A stretch of DNA of 22,041 nt. Source: an uncultured Spirochaetales bacterium. Its GTDB lineage: Bacteria > Spirochaetota > Spirochaetia > Sphaerochaetales > Sphaerochaetaceae. The stretch spans positions 1 to 22,041 of the forward strand of contig CAKQWE010000011.1 in the NCBI GenBank assembly GCA_934277975.1, read 5' to 3'. The position numbers and the translations under genes were made by a program. The notes beneath the pieces were generated by a model. That model saw nothing but the letters and a program-made list of their open reading frames with translations, had not been told where the DNA came from and ran no database searches. This document shows, in pieces, positions 1 through 7,324 of the stretch (the stretch's first letter is position 1; each line of letters opens with the position of its first letter).

Positions 1-33
1 TGTTGCTACTTCAGTGTAGAGCAAAATGCAACT

Positions 34-852
34 TCACCTTGGACGGCCTACCGTTGCATTTACTTTTTCAATTGGCATTTCAAGTTCGTCCATAGTGCAT
101 ACACCAACAGGAATGAGGAACCCTGCACGGCGCAGGTCATCAGCCAAATAGGACATCGAAGGCATTGGGATACCGGCTTCCAATGCCCTGGAGCTTGAAA
201 AGACCTGCGATGGCGTGCCGTTGGCAAGCATACGCCCATCCTTCAGATACACCACATGGTTGCAGTATTGGGCAATGTCGTCCATGCAGTGGGATACAAG
301 CACAACGGTCCTTCCCTTCCTGTTCAAATCCAGGAGCAAAGAAAAGACAAGGTCGTGCATTGCTGGGTCCAGGCCTGCGGCGGGTTCATCAAGGACAAAG
401 ATATCTGGATCCATAGAGAGCACGCCTGCGATTGCCACTCGCCTCTTCTCCCCTCCGGACAAAGCCAAAGGATCGCGGCTCCAAAAGGATGGATCCAAGC
501 CAACCGACTCCAAAGCCTTCACAGCCATACGTCTTGCGCTCTCTTCGCCAAAGCCCATGTTCAATGGGCCAAACATCACATCCTTGAGAACTGTGGATTC
601 GAAAAGCTGGGACTCGGGATACTGGAACACCAAGCCTACATTGCAACCGGAGCCAAGGGAAATTCGCCCACAGCTTGGCTTTAGCAATCCCTTGAAGATC
701 TTCACCAATGTGGTCTTCCCGCTTCCCGAGTCGCCGGCGATCCCAACGAAGGAGCCAGGTTCGATCGAGAAGGAAACGTTCTCCAAAGCCCTACGCTCAA
801 AAGGGGTTCCTACATCATAGACAAATGAAACATCTACTACATCAAGTGACAT
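34..852 (-). CDS. ecfA2: ECF transporter ATPase EcfA2
   Basis: One of the two ATPases of an energy-coupling factor (ECF) transporter; with EcfA1 and EcfT it powers uptake or release of a small molecule bound by an S component. Visible motifs are Walker A GDSGSGKTT, Q-loop FQYPESQLF (the EcfA2 form), ABC signature LSGGEKRRVAIAG, Walker B FVLDEPAAGLDP and an H-loop histidine in VLVSHCMDD. The open frame extends 23 codons further upstream, but the ATG at 852 has a GAGGG ribosome site and begins MSLDVVDVSFVYD, the normal start of the fold, giving 272 residues. It overlaps the end of ecfT by 16 bases and is the last gene of the rnf-ecf run. No terminator is visible in the 33 bases that follow. Confidence 0.95.
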   Translation of the reverse strand: MSLDVVDVSFVYDVGTPFERRALENVSFSIEPGSFVGIAGDSGSGKTTLVKIFKGLLKPSCGRISLGSGCNVGLVFQYPESQLFESTVLKDVMFGPLNMGFGEESARRMAVKALESVGLDPSFWSRDPLALSGGEKRRVAIAGVLSMDPDIFVLDEPAAGLDPAMHDLVFSLLLDLNRKGRTVVLVSHCMDDIAQYCNHVVYLKDGRMLANGTPSQVFSSSRALEAGIPMPSMSYLADDLRRAGFLIPVGVCTMDELEMPIEKVNATVGRPR

Positions 853-1607
853 GGAAAAACCCTCGCTAGGACAAACAGCGCAAAATAGACGAACATGATG
901 GAATATGCAACGAAATCGCAATGTCCATACACCAAAGGCCTAAGACGTGTAGGGGCATTACATGAGCCATACAGTCTTGAATCCATGGCCATGGCAAGGT
1001 CATCGGCCTTTTTGAAGGAAGACACGAAGAGAGGCACCACCACTGGGACGAGGGCCTTTGCACGGCGCACCAGATTTCCTTTTTCAAAATTGGCCCCGCG
1101 GGCTTTCTGGGCTTCCATGATGCGTGAGGCTTCCAAGGACAGAATTGGAATGAAGCGGAAGGCAAGCGCTATCATGGTTGCAAAGTCGTGAACTGGAACC
1201 CCTATCCTTTTCATCCAGCCAAGACCCTTCTCAATGCCACTGGACATATCCTGCGGTTTCGTGGTCAGGCATATGATATTGGAGCCCCAAATGGTCTCTA
1301 CCATGCGTAAAGTCATGACAAAAGCCTTTTTCAGGCCATCGTCAACGAAGAATATGTTGAAAAGGTCAGTGACGACCACTACAACCAGAATTGGTTTGAG
1401 TCCACGAAGGACATACTTAACGGGAACGTTTGAAAGCGCAGCAAGAAGGGAAAGCGCCGCAACGGGAAGCAGCAGACCTGCAATCCCCTGCGCCACAAAC
1501 ACGGACACGAGATAGACAGCAAAGGCAACGAGTTTTGTGCGAGGGTCAAGGCAGTGCAAAGAAGAGGAGACTGGATAGTATCTTCCAAGAGCCACATTCC
1601 TAGACAC
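837..1607 (-). CDS. ecfT: ECF transporter transmembrane protein EcfT
   Basis: The membrane scaffold of the ECF module, joining the ATPases to the S component. The protein starts MSRNVALGRYYPV, then the typical LHCLDPRTK, several hydrophobic spans, and the two C-terminal coupling-helix motifs that contact the ATPases: Ala-Arg-Gly at about 169-171 (EAQKARGANF) and AMDSRLYG at about 207-214. I chose a GTG start at 1607 because AAAGGAG lies 6 bases upstream (1614-1620), the GTG overlaps the ecfA1 stop by 8 bases, and the length (256 aa) suits the family. ATG codons at 1670 or 1718 would add 21-37 residues unlike EcfT and overlap ecfA1 more deeply. The gene sits between ecfA1 and ecfA2, so translation is probably coupled. 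Confidence 0.93.
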   Translation of the reverse strand: MSRNVALGRYYPVSSSLHCLDPRTKLVAFAVYLVSVFVAQGIAGLLLPVAALSLLAALSNVPVKYVLRGLKPILVVVVVTDLFNIFFVDDGLKKAFVMTLRMVETIWGSNIICLTTKPQDMSSGIEKGLGWMKRIGVPVHDFATMIALAFRFIPILSLEASRIMEAQKARGANFEKGNLVRRAKALVPVVVPLFVSSFKKADDLAMAMDSRLYGSCNAPTRLRPLVYGHCDFVAYSIMFVYFALFVLARVFPCHLM

Positions 1608-2502
1608 AACAGGCTCCTTTGGAACGAGACCCTTTGGCAGAAAATTCTTTGACGGAAGATTCGTTGTCATAGACTTTTCTGAGAGCGTTGCAAAGCTCCT
1701 CACTTGTAAGTATTCCATGGGGAATGTCGATTCCAGAAGCGATAAGACGTTCTGAAAGCTCCGTCACAGGTGGCAGTTTGAGCCCCAAAGATCTCACCAA
1801 CGAGGCATTTGAGAATACATCAGCAGGAGTGCCGTCCACAGCAAGACATCCCTTGTCAAAAACGACTACTCTGTCTGCATCTATGCACTCCTCCATGTAA
1901 TGGGTTATGAGGACTACAGTCATACCAATTTCACGGTTGAGTCTGTGGCAGAGCTCCAAAACCATCCTTCGTCCATTTGGATCAAGCATGGCGGTGGCCT
2001 CGTCGAGCACCACGCACTTTGGCTGCATTGCAAGGATGCCGGCAATGGCTACAAGCTGTTTCTGCCCTCCTGAAAGCTTGTCGGGACTGCTATGACGAAG
2101 AGGGGTCAGTCCAGTTAGGGAAAGGCATCTTTCAAGCCGAGCCTTCATTTCTTCCAGTCCAAGTCCCATATTCTCAAGGCCAAACGCTATGTCATCCTCA
2201 ACGGAGTCGGAAACGATTTGGTTGTCAGGATTCTGGAAGACAAGACCTACTTTTGACCTAATGGCATAAGTATTGGACTTGTCATGCGAATCCAGACCAT
2301 CGACAATGACAGAACCGCTGGAAGGCACAATCAGTGCATTCAAAAGCTTTGCGAATGTGGATTTCCCTGAACCATTGGATCCCACGACTGCTACGAAGGA
2401 ACCGTCCTCTATTGAAAGGTTCAAACCTGACAGAGCTTCAACACTTCCATTTCCCGTTGAATAGGAAAAAGAGACATCCTTGAGCTCTATCAACATCTTC
2501 AT
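1600..2502 (-). CDS. ecfA1: ECF transporter ATPase EcfA1
   Basis: Second ATPase of the ECF module. Motifs: Walker A GSNGSGKSTFAK, Q-loop FQNPDNQIV, signature LSGGQKQLVAIAG, Walker B CVVLDEATAMLDP (DEATAMLD is typical of EcfA1/CbiO) and H-loop histidine in LITHYMEE. The length of 300 aa is slightly long because of a polar tail after about residue 275. The ATG at 2502 has AAGGAG 11 bases upstream (2514-2519), inside the end of the preceding gene; a second in-frame ATG two codons later is possible. It follows the PsiE-family gene by 8 bases. No classical S-component gene (RibU, BioY, ThiT and so on) lies next to it, so the substrate is not directly shown; the neighbouring Gx-transporter-family gene is the nearest candidate. 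Confidence 0.95.
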   Translation of the reverse strand: MKMLIELKDVSFSYSTGNGSVEALSGLNLSIEDGSFVAVVGSNGSGKSTFAKLLNALIVPSSGSVIVDGLDSHDKSNTYAIRSKVGLVFQNPDNQIVSDSVEDDIAFGLENMGLGLEEMKARLERCLSLTGLTPLRHSSPDKLSGGQKQLVAIAGILAMQPKCVVLDEATAMLDPNGRRMVLELCHRLNREIGMTVVLITHYMEECIDADRVVVFDKGCLAVDGTPADVFSNASLVRSLGLKLPPVTELSERLIASGIDIPHGILTSEELCNALRKVYDNESSVKEFSAKGSRSKGACCV

Positions 2503-2510
2503 CTAGAAGA

Positions 2511-3026
2511 TCACTCCTTGTTCGAAGACATTGTCTCAGCAGGCGGTTCTACACCATAGACAGGGGCAACACCCTTGTCTCCACACTTCCTTGGGATAAG
2601 CCATTTCTTGATTGCAAACAGACCTGCAATGCAACCCACTCCCATGAAGAGCTGGACCATCGTCCATTCCTTTATGACAAGTTCGCGGACGAAGGCAAGC
2701 ATGAGTATCTCTATTACGGACTCAAGGTTCTGGCTGTTGAGCACATGTATGAGCTCGACTGCGATTATCACAAGCGATACATAGTTGACCAAGGCAAGAA
2801 GACCAGATTTGTTGTCCCCAAGAATCGCCTTCATTGAATCAGGAACCTGGAAGAACGAAAGGACTATTCCAACTATGAGAAACAGCGTCATTATAAGCTG
2901 AATGAACGTCGTCACCCAGTGGATAAGCTTTTGTAGGGTTCCAACCTTTCCTTGGGTCTCGAAGAAATTTGGAGAAAAACTATCTCCCTGTACCCGTGAA
3001 GTCACAACCTGCTTGGCTTTGCTCAT
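2511..3026 (-). CDS. PsiE-family small membrane protein
   Basis: A 171-residue membrane protein with about four hydrophobic spans (roughly residues 36-60, 75-96, 103-117 and 121-138) and polar ends. The stretch VELIHVLNSQNLESVIEI followed by AFVRELVIKEW resembles the conserved core of the phosphate-starvation-inducible PsiE family (PF06146), whose biochemical role is unknown. The ATG at 3026 has a GGGGG ribosome site 7 bases away; a TTG two codons earlier is less likely. It lies 12 bases after the EetB-like gene and 8 bases before ecfA1, so it belongs to the same transcript. I infer that it is an accessory part of the membrane electron-transfer or transport unit; nothing here suggests phosphate regulation. 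Confidence 0.75.
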   Translation of the reverse strand: MSKAKQVVTSRVQGDSFSPNFFETQGKVGTLQKLIHWVTTFIQLIMTLFLIVGIVLSFFQVPDSMKAILGDNKSGLLALVNYVSLVIIAVELIHVLNSQNLESVIEILMLAFVRELVIKEWTMVQLFMGVGCIAGLFAIKKWLIPRKCGDKGVAPVYGVEPPAETMSSNKE

Positions 3027-3038
3027 ATACAACCCCCA

Positions 3039-3596
3039 TCAATCACGCTCATCGTCATGGACGTTTGAACCATTGGTCTTTGGATTCTGCTCCTTTCGAC
3101 CGTTCTCGTCACAACCACCCAGTCTCTTGAGCACCAAGGCGGCCACAAGTCCAATGACGACGCCAGCTATTGTACCGCTTAGTATGAGAAATGGCAAATA
3201 GTAGACCACCACATTGGTGTCCAAAACGATGCATGCGGTTAGAATTTGGCCAAGATTGTGGAGGACTCCCCCAACTACACTCACAGCTACGCTTCCAAAA
3301 AGTCTCGTCTTTTTCAACAATACCATGCCCAAAAGGCTTAGAAGTGCACCTGCAAAGGAATATGCAAGGCTTAAGACAGATCCAAACATCAAAGAGGCCA
3401 GCAAAACCCTAAGGAGAGAAATGGTAACAGCTTCCTTTGTACCAAGCCTGTACAGAGCAAACACCACAACTATGTTGGCAAGCCCCACCTTTATGCCAGG
3501 AATGGCTACGAATGCGGGGATCTGAGCTTCTATATAGGACAGAACCAGCGCAAGGGCAATGAGAAGACCCATTTGCGAGACCTTTCTTGTATCCAT
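3039..3596 (-). CDS. Gx transporter family / EetB-like membrane protein
   Basis: A 185-residue protein with five or six membrane spans of the family often called heptaprenyl diphosphate synthase component I (PF07456), grouped with ECF S components in the Gx-transporter superfamily. Diagnostic stretches are PGIKVGLANIVVVFALYRLG, ISLLRVLLASLMFGS, GALLSLLGMVLLKK and HNLGQ. The Listeria EetB protein of flavin-based extracellular electron transfer belongs to this family as I recall it. The ATG at 3596 has GAGGAG 8 bases upstream; an earlier in-frame start would add 17 non-homologous residues. The tail after about residue 158 is charged and probably cytoplasmic. It directly follows the NusG-domain-II gene, the usual pairing. 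Substrate or electron route is not known from the sequence; an S-component role for the ECF module is an inference. Confidence 0.85.
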   Translation of the reverse strand: MDTRKVSQMGLLIALALVLSYIEAQIPAFVAIPGIKVGLANIVVVFALYRLGTKEAVTISLLRVLLASLMFGSVLSLAYSFAGALLSLLGMVLLKKTRLFGSVAVSVVGGVLHNLGQILTACIVLDTNVVVYYLPFLILSGTIAGVVIGLVAALVLKRLGGCDENGRKEQNPKTNGSNVHDDERD

Positions 3597-3612
3597 CTTC
3601 TGAACTCCTCGA

Positions 3613-3984
3613 CTACAAAACGATCTCAACGGAATCGTCTCCGCCAACTACGGTGACGGTGAGCTTGTTTGGAAGGCATGTTATGCATTGGTTCGTGTAT
3701 CTTACAGCACCTTGCTTTACACAAAGCCTGTCAGGGCAGTTGGCATCAACCATACAAGCAGAACCGTCCTCTATGAGAATGACGTTGGAACCACCGTTCA
3801 GGACGTATCGACCATCAACGGACAACGGGTACGAACCAATCTCCACACCCTCGACCGCTACGATGACTTTGCTTCCAGTGCCCTCTCTACTTCTTATGAC
3901 GAAGATAAGGACCACAGAGAGAACCAGAAAGAAAAGAACGAGGCAGGCATCCCTTAGGAGCCTGCCTCTTGAAGAAACACTCAT
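3613..3984 (-). CDS. NusG domain II (EetA-like) membrane-anchored protein
   Basis: A 123-residue protein with one N-terminal membrane anchor (about residues 13-31) and an extracytosolic NusG_II domain (PF07009). The domain shows ANCPDRLCVKQG and CITCLPNKL, the characteristic CPxxxC and CLPNK motifs; cysteines are at 77, 83, 88, 100 and 103. It is not a transcription factor despite the domain name. In Listeria-type extracellular electron transfer loci such a protein (EetA) is paired with a Gx-transporter-family EetB, as here. The ATG at 3984 overlaps the rnfA stop by one base (TAATG); an upstream in-frame start at 4050 would add 22 residues of shadow sequence. I infer a redox relay between the Rnf-like complex and outer flavoproteins. 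Confidence 0.85.
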   Translation of the reverse strand: MSVSSRGRLLRDACLVLFFLVLSVVLIFVIRSREGTGSKVIVAVEGVEIGSYPLSVDGRYVLNGGSNVILIEDGSACMVDANCPDRLCVKQGAVRYTNQCITCLPNKLTVTVVGGDDSVEIVL

Positions 3985-4532
3985 TAGAATGCAGCTAGAA
4001 CCATTGACACAATGGCAATGGATGCAACCGTGATGGGAACGCCTCTCCATGCCTTTGGCACGTTCTTCATGTTGATTCTACCCATAACACCCGCCATGAC
4101 GAACGTGACGAGCATGTATCCAATTCCAACGCCAATGGCACAGAAAAGCCCGGCAAGGAACGTGTAACCGTTGGACACGTTGAGAAGACATGCACCCAGC
4201 ACTGCACTGTTGAGCATGACAGGAAGGTCGAAGCTACAGCCGTCCTTCTTGAAAAGGAGTCCTGCTGCAGCACAGACCGCCATCACGACCACTGCGAACA
4301 CAAGGATGCGCAGCGATGCAGCTGCACCAACCAGGACGTATGCATCAAGCGGCCATGTAATGGCACAGGATGCAACGACCGCCAACGTCGCATACAAGCC
4401 TCTGAATGCCATTGACTTCCAGGACTTGGAGAGGTCTGAGCCAACGGACTCCACTCCCATGAAATTGGAAAGGACATAGTTGTTTGCAAGAACGCAAGCG
4501 AACATTACAGCAATCAATTCCTTGAACGTCAT
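3984..4532 (-). CDS. rnfA: Rnf complex subunit RnfA (divergent)
   Basis: A 182-residue, six-span membrane subunit of the Rnf/Nqr type. Recognisable family features are LANNYVLSNFMGV near residue 15 and NSAVLGACLLN near 108. In canonical RnfA these places read NNFVLVKFLGLCPFMG and TNCAVLGVALLN, where the two cysteines bind a [2Fe-2S] cluster shared with RnfE. Here the first cysteine is Glu28 and the second Ser109; Cys115 is nearby but shifted. The subunit is therefore present but probably lacks the usual cluster ligands. The ATG at 4532 has GGAGG 7 bases upstream and overlaps the rnfE stop by one base (TGATG); a GTG one codon earlier is too close to the ribosome site. Confidence 0.9.
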   Translation of the reverse strand: MTFKELIAVMFACVLANNYVLSNFMGVESVGSDLSKSWKSMAFRGLYATLAVVASCAITWPLDAYVLVGAAASLRILVFAVVVMAVCAAAGLLFKKDGCSFDLPVMLNSAVLGACLLNVSNGYTFLAGLFCAIGVGIGYMLVTFVMAGVMGRINMKNVPKAWRGVPITVASIAIVSMVLAAF

Positions 4533-5116
4533 CACTTTGCCTCCTTCTTGAAGCAGTTGGAAACTGCAAGTAGGATCGAAAACACGATGAATGCACCGGA
4601 AGTCTTTGCAAGGACTGGAACAACAAGTGTGGACATGAACGAAAGCTTCATGCCGGCGAATGTTCCAAGTCCAAGGACCTCCCTTACAATGGCCATGACG
4701 ACCACAAGGAGTGCAAACTCAAGTCCTGACACTACGGCGGACTTGATGGACTCGCCAACACCGCCGTCAGATGCAACCGCACCCTTGAGGACTATCATTG
4801 CATTCATGGCGCAGACTGCAACGTACACACCAAGCATGGAACTTGCACTTGGCACGAATGCGGCAATGAGCATGTTGGCCATTGAAGCCAACCCTGCTGT
4901 TACAATGACTGCAAGAGGAAGTCTCACATAGGAGGACGAAACCTTACCTAGAAGGGCCATCACCAGGGACGACAGGACCAGGATGCAGAACACAGCCGCG
5001 GCCATCACGAGAGATGCAACCACGTTGGTCGTGGCGGCAAGGGCCGGACATGCAGCAAGGAAAAGGATCATTACAGGATTGTTGGACAAAAAAGCCTTGA
5101 GATTGTTGTTTTCCAT
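4532..5116 (-). CDS. rnfE: Rnf complex subunit RnfE (divergent)
   Basis: A 194-residue, six-span partner of RnfA. The N-terminal signature LSNNPVMILFLAACPALA matches the family (NNPxLVQLLGLCPxLAV), keeping Cys23. The second canonical cysteine, in TNCIVxGRAEAFA of the family, is replaced by Ala106 in CAMNAMIVLKGAVA, with a displaced Cys102 nearby. IVREVLGLGTF is the conserved loop usually written LREIIGxGTLF. The NN signature and the LREIIG-type loop separate RnfE from RnfA. The ATG at 5116 overlaps the rnfG stop by one base, with AGGAGG 10 bases upstream. In known complexes RnfA and RnfE have opposite topology and carry electrons through the membrane; the missing ligands here question that route. 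Confidence 0.92.
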   Translation of the reverse strand: MENNNLKAFLSNNPVMILFLAACPALAATTNVVASLVMAAAVFCILVLSSLVMALLGKVSSSYVRLPLAVIVTAGLASMANMLIAAFVPSASSMLGVYVAVCAMNAMIVLKGAVASDGGVGESIKSAVVSGLEFALLVVVMAIVREVLGLGTFAGMKLSFMSTLVVPVLAKTSGAFIVFSILLAVSNCFKKEAK

Positions 5117-6369
5117 CAGTTGTTACCTCCTGCAACAGCACCAAAGGCCTCGAAGGCGTCGTTTATGGCGCACCTTACAGCCTGAGAGGTCATCGTTGCA
5201 CCGGAAATGGTGGCTTCATCGCCTGACCACGAAGAACCAAGGCCGACGAATCCGGCCTTGTACGAAGCAGGCTCAAGCGTATAGGAAGTGAAGTACTCGG
5301 CCTCTATGATGAGCTCGTCTGCATTGAATGCATAGACAAGTCCATTGGAATCAAGGACCACATAGACGACCATGGTTTCGTTGGAGAATCCGTATGGTCT
5401 GCAGGTAATGCAATAGTACGAACCAGAGGCGCTGTCTGCACGGTACACAGTCGATACGGAATTGAACACTCCATCGATGGAGACCTGTGTAAGGACGGAA
5501 TCCTCAGGAACGAGCTTCGTCACCTTCCTCTTGTCTTTGGATGCGACCTTGGACATCTTGCCGGCTGCTTCCTCTGAAAGGGATGCGGCCACAGCGGCGT
5601 CGAACGATGATGTCACATCGTTGGATTCAAGGTCAAAGACCTTGTACGACAACGACGAATTGAAGATTACAAGATAGTCGTCACCGGACTCATACCAGTA
5701 GGCGACACCTATTCCATTGTTGGTCTTCCATGCACTCTTCACACCCGCAACCTTTGAGGAGAACTCAGTGATCTGAGCTATTCCAGCAGGGTTTGCAGCC
5801 GTCTTGAACACGACAGGAAGCATCTCAGAGATGACCTGGCTTGGCTCCTTCACACCAGCCTTGATGAGACCGTTGGATATCAGAGCCTCAAAGGCATCGG
5901 CTACGGCATTGCGGAAAGCACTTGAAGAATAGGTCACGCCGGCCACGATGGAGGTGCCAGCAAGCGTCGAATCCTGACCCACGAACGTTGCAGGATAATC
6001 CGCCCCAAAGTCCTTCGTTTCAGGATAGGAATCAAGGGAAATCCTTGAAATCCTGCCGTCGTCTGTAATTGCAACTGTAAGCTCTATGTAGTCGCCGGTG
6101 AAGCCCTTGTTCGTGGCGCACCTTACCACATAGCCAAGACCACCGTTCTCCTTCCACACGCCTGAAACCGTCTCAGGAACGCCCTCAAGCCCAAGCCTTT
6201 CAAAGCCCGATGCCTCTGGCATTACACCATAGAGGGGCTCAAGCTCAGCACCCTGCGCATTGGCCTCGATAAGAGGAGCTGTGAAGATGTTGAGAACCAA
6301 AACCAAGGCTGCCATGACGACGAAGACAGCCACAAGAAGCAAAGCCTGTATCGTCTTGTTATTTGCCAT
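5116..6369 (-). CDS. rnfG: Double-domain RnfG, FMN-binding electron transfer subunit
   Basis: RnfG is anchored by one membrane helix (about residues 8-29) and carries FMN bound covalently through phosphoester to threonine, outside the cytosol. This one is 417 residues, about twice the usual length, because two FMN-binding domains follow each other. Domain 1 (about 40-165) ends in AGVTYSSSAFRNAVADAF, with Thr146 in a variant motif (Val145 where Ala is usual). Domain 2 (about 290-410) ends in SGATMTSQAVRCAINDAF, the canonical site with Thr392. A linker of roughly 190-290 is rich in Ser, Lys and Ala. The ATG at 6369 has GGAGG 8 bases upstream and overlaps rnfD by 11 bases. The ApbE gene nearby would supply the FMN transferase. 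Confidence 0.92.
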   Translation of the reverse strand: MANNKTIQALLLVAVFVVMAALVLVLNIFTAPLIEANAQGAELEPLYGVMPEASGFERLGLEGVPETVSGVWKENGGLGYVVRCATNKGFTGDYIELTVAITDDGRISRISLDSYPETKDFGADYPATFVGQDSTLAGTSIVAGVTYSSSAFRNAVADAFEALISNGLIKAGVKEPSQVISEMLPVVFKTAANPAGIAQITEFSSKVAGVKSAWKTNNGIGVAYWYESGDDYLVIFNSSLSYKVFDLESNDVTSSFDAAVAASLSEEAAGKMSKVASKDKRKVTKLVPEDSVLTQVSIDGVFNSVSTVYRADSASGSYYCITCRPYGFSNETMVVYVVLDSNGLVYAFNADELIIEAEYFTSYTLEPASYKAGFVGLGSSWSGDEATISGATMTSQAVRCAINDAFEAFGAVAGGNN

Positions 6370-7324
6370 TGTTGGAACCTCCAAGTGGAACATTGTGTGT
6401 AAGCTTCTCTACGAAAGGCGTGAGGATGTTCATGATGAGGATCGAGAACGAAACACCTTCTGGGAGAGAACAGAACCTTCTTATTATGAACGTTATGATT
6501 CCGCAGCAGATGCAGAACACGACCTTGCCCTTCACCGTTATAGGGGTTGTCACATAGTCCGTTGCCATGAATATTGCACCAAGGAAGAGACCTCCGGACA
6601 GTATTTCATAGAGAGCGAACATAGGAGAGCCCGTTGCAACGAGGAACAGGACGTAGACCGTTGCAATGAAGGAAGCTGGAACATACCATTTTATGACCTT
6701 TCTGACTGAAAGGTAGATCCAACCAATCACAAGGGCTATGATGCACGTCTCGCCAATCGTACCTCCGTGGAAGCCAAAAAGCATGTCCTTGATTGGAGGA
6801 AGCACTCCGGAACTCAAGACATCCAAAGAGTGGGATGCAAGGTTTGCAAGTGGGGTTGCGCTTGATGCAATCTCAACTGTGCGCAGCTGTGGATTGACGA
6901 ACGATGTAACGGATCCAAATGCAATTAGCATGAATACACGTGCTGTGATTGCAGGGTTTGCAAAGTTCTTTCCAAGACCTCCGAATATGCACTTGACGAA
7001 CACGATTGCAAAGACGCTGCCAATGACGGCTTCATACAAAGCAACCTCCGTTCCAAGGTTCAAAGCAAGAAGAACGCCGGTGACAACGGCTGAAAGATCG
7101 CCTATCGTCTCCTTCTTCTTCGTGCAAAGGTCAAAGATCCACTCTGCGGCCACACATGAAGCAACGCATGTGAGGATGAGCCAAAGGGCCTTGATTCCAA
7201 AGATGTATATGGAAGCTGCGACAGCTGGAAGCAAAGCCAGTATGACATCAAGCATTATGCCACGGCTGGAAGAGTTGTCGTGGAAATGCGGTGAAGAAAC
7301 GGTGATAAGATCGTAGTGTTCCAT
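6359..7324 (-). CDS. rnfD: Rnf complex subunit RnfD
   Basis: A 321-residue multi-span membrane subunit. The N-terminal VSSPHFH resembles the VSPSPH start of RnfD/NqrB proteins, and NPAITARVFMLIAFG is a family stretch. The covalent flavin site is SSATPLA with Thr157, close to the canonical SGATPL, so the protein should still carry FMN transferred by ApbE. RnfD together with RnfG carries electrons on the outer side and is thought to form the ion path. The start ATG at 7324 overlaps the rnfC stop by one base (TAATG) and is preceded by a GGAGGAGG-like run. Nothing in the protein looks damaged, in contrast to RnfA and RnfE. Confidence 0.95.
   Translation of the reverse strand: MEHYDLITVSSPHFHDNSSSRGIMLDVILALLPAVAASIYIFGIKALWLILTCVASCVAAEWIFDLCTKKKETIGDLSAVVTGVLLALNLGTEVALYEAVIGSVFAIVFVKCIFGGLGKNFANPAITARVFMLIAFGSVTSFVNPQLRTVEIASSATPLANLASHSLDVLSSGVLPPIKDMLFGFHGGTIGETCIIALVIGWIYLSVRKVIKWYVPASFIATVYVLFLVATGSPMFALYEILSGGLFLGAIFMATDYVTTPITVKGKVVFCICCGIITFIIRRFCSLPEGVSFSILIMNILTPFVEKLTHNVPLGGSNNGK

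Noticed and set aside
215..820. Plus-strand open frame of 201 codons opposite ecfA2
   Set aside because: It is antisense to a gene with full ABC ATPase motifs, and its translation shows no family features.
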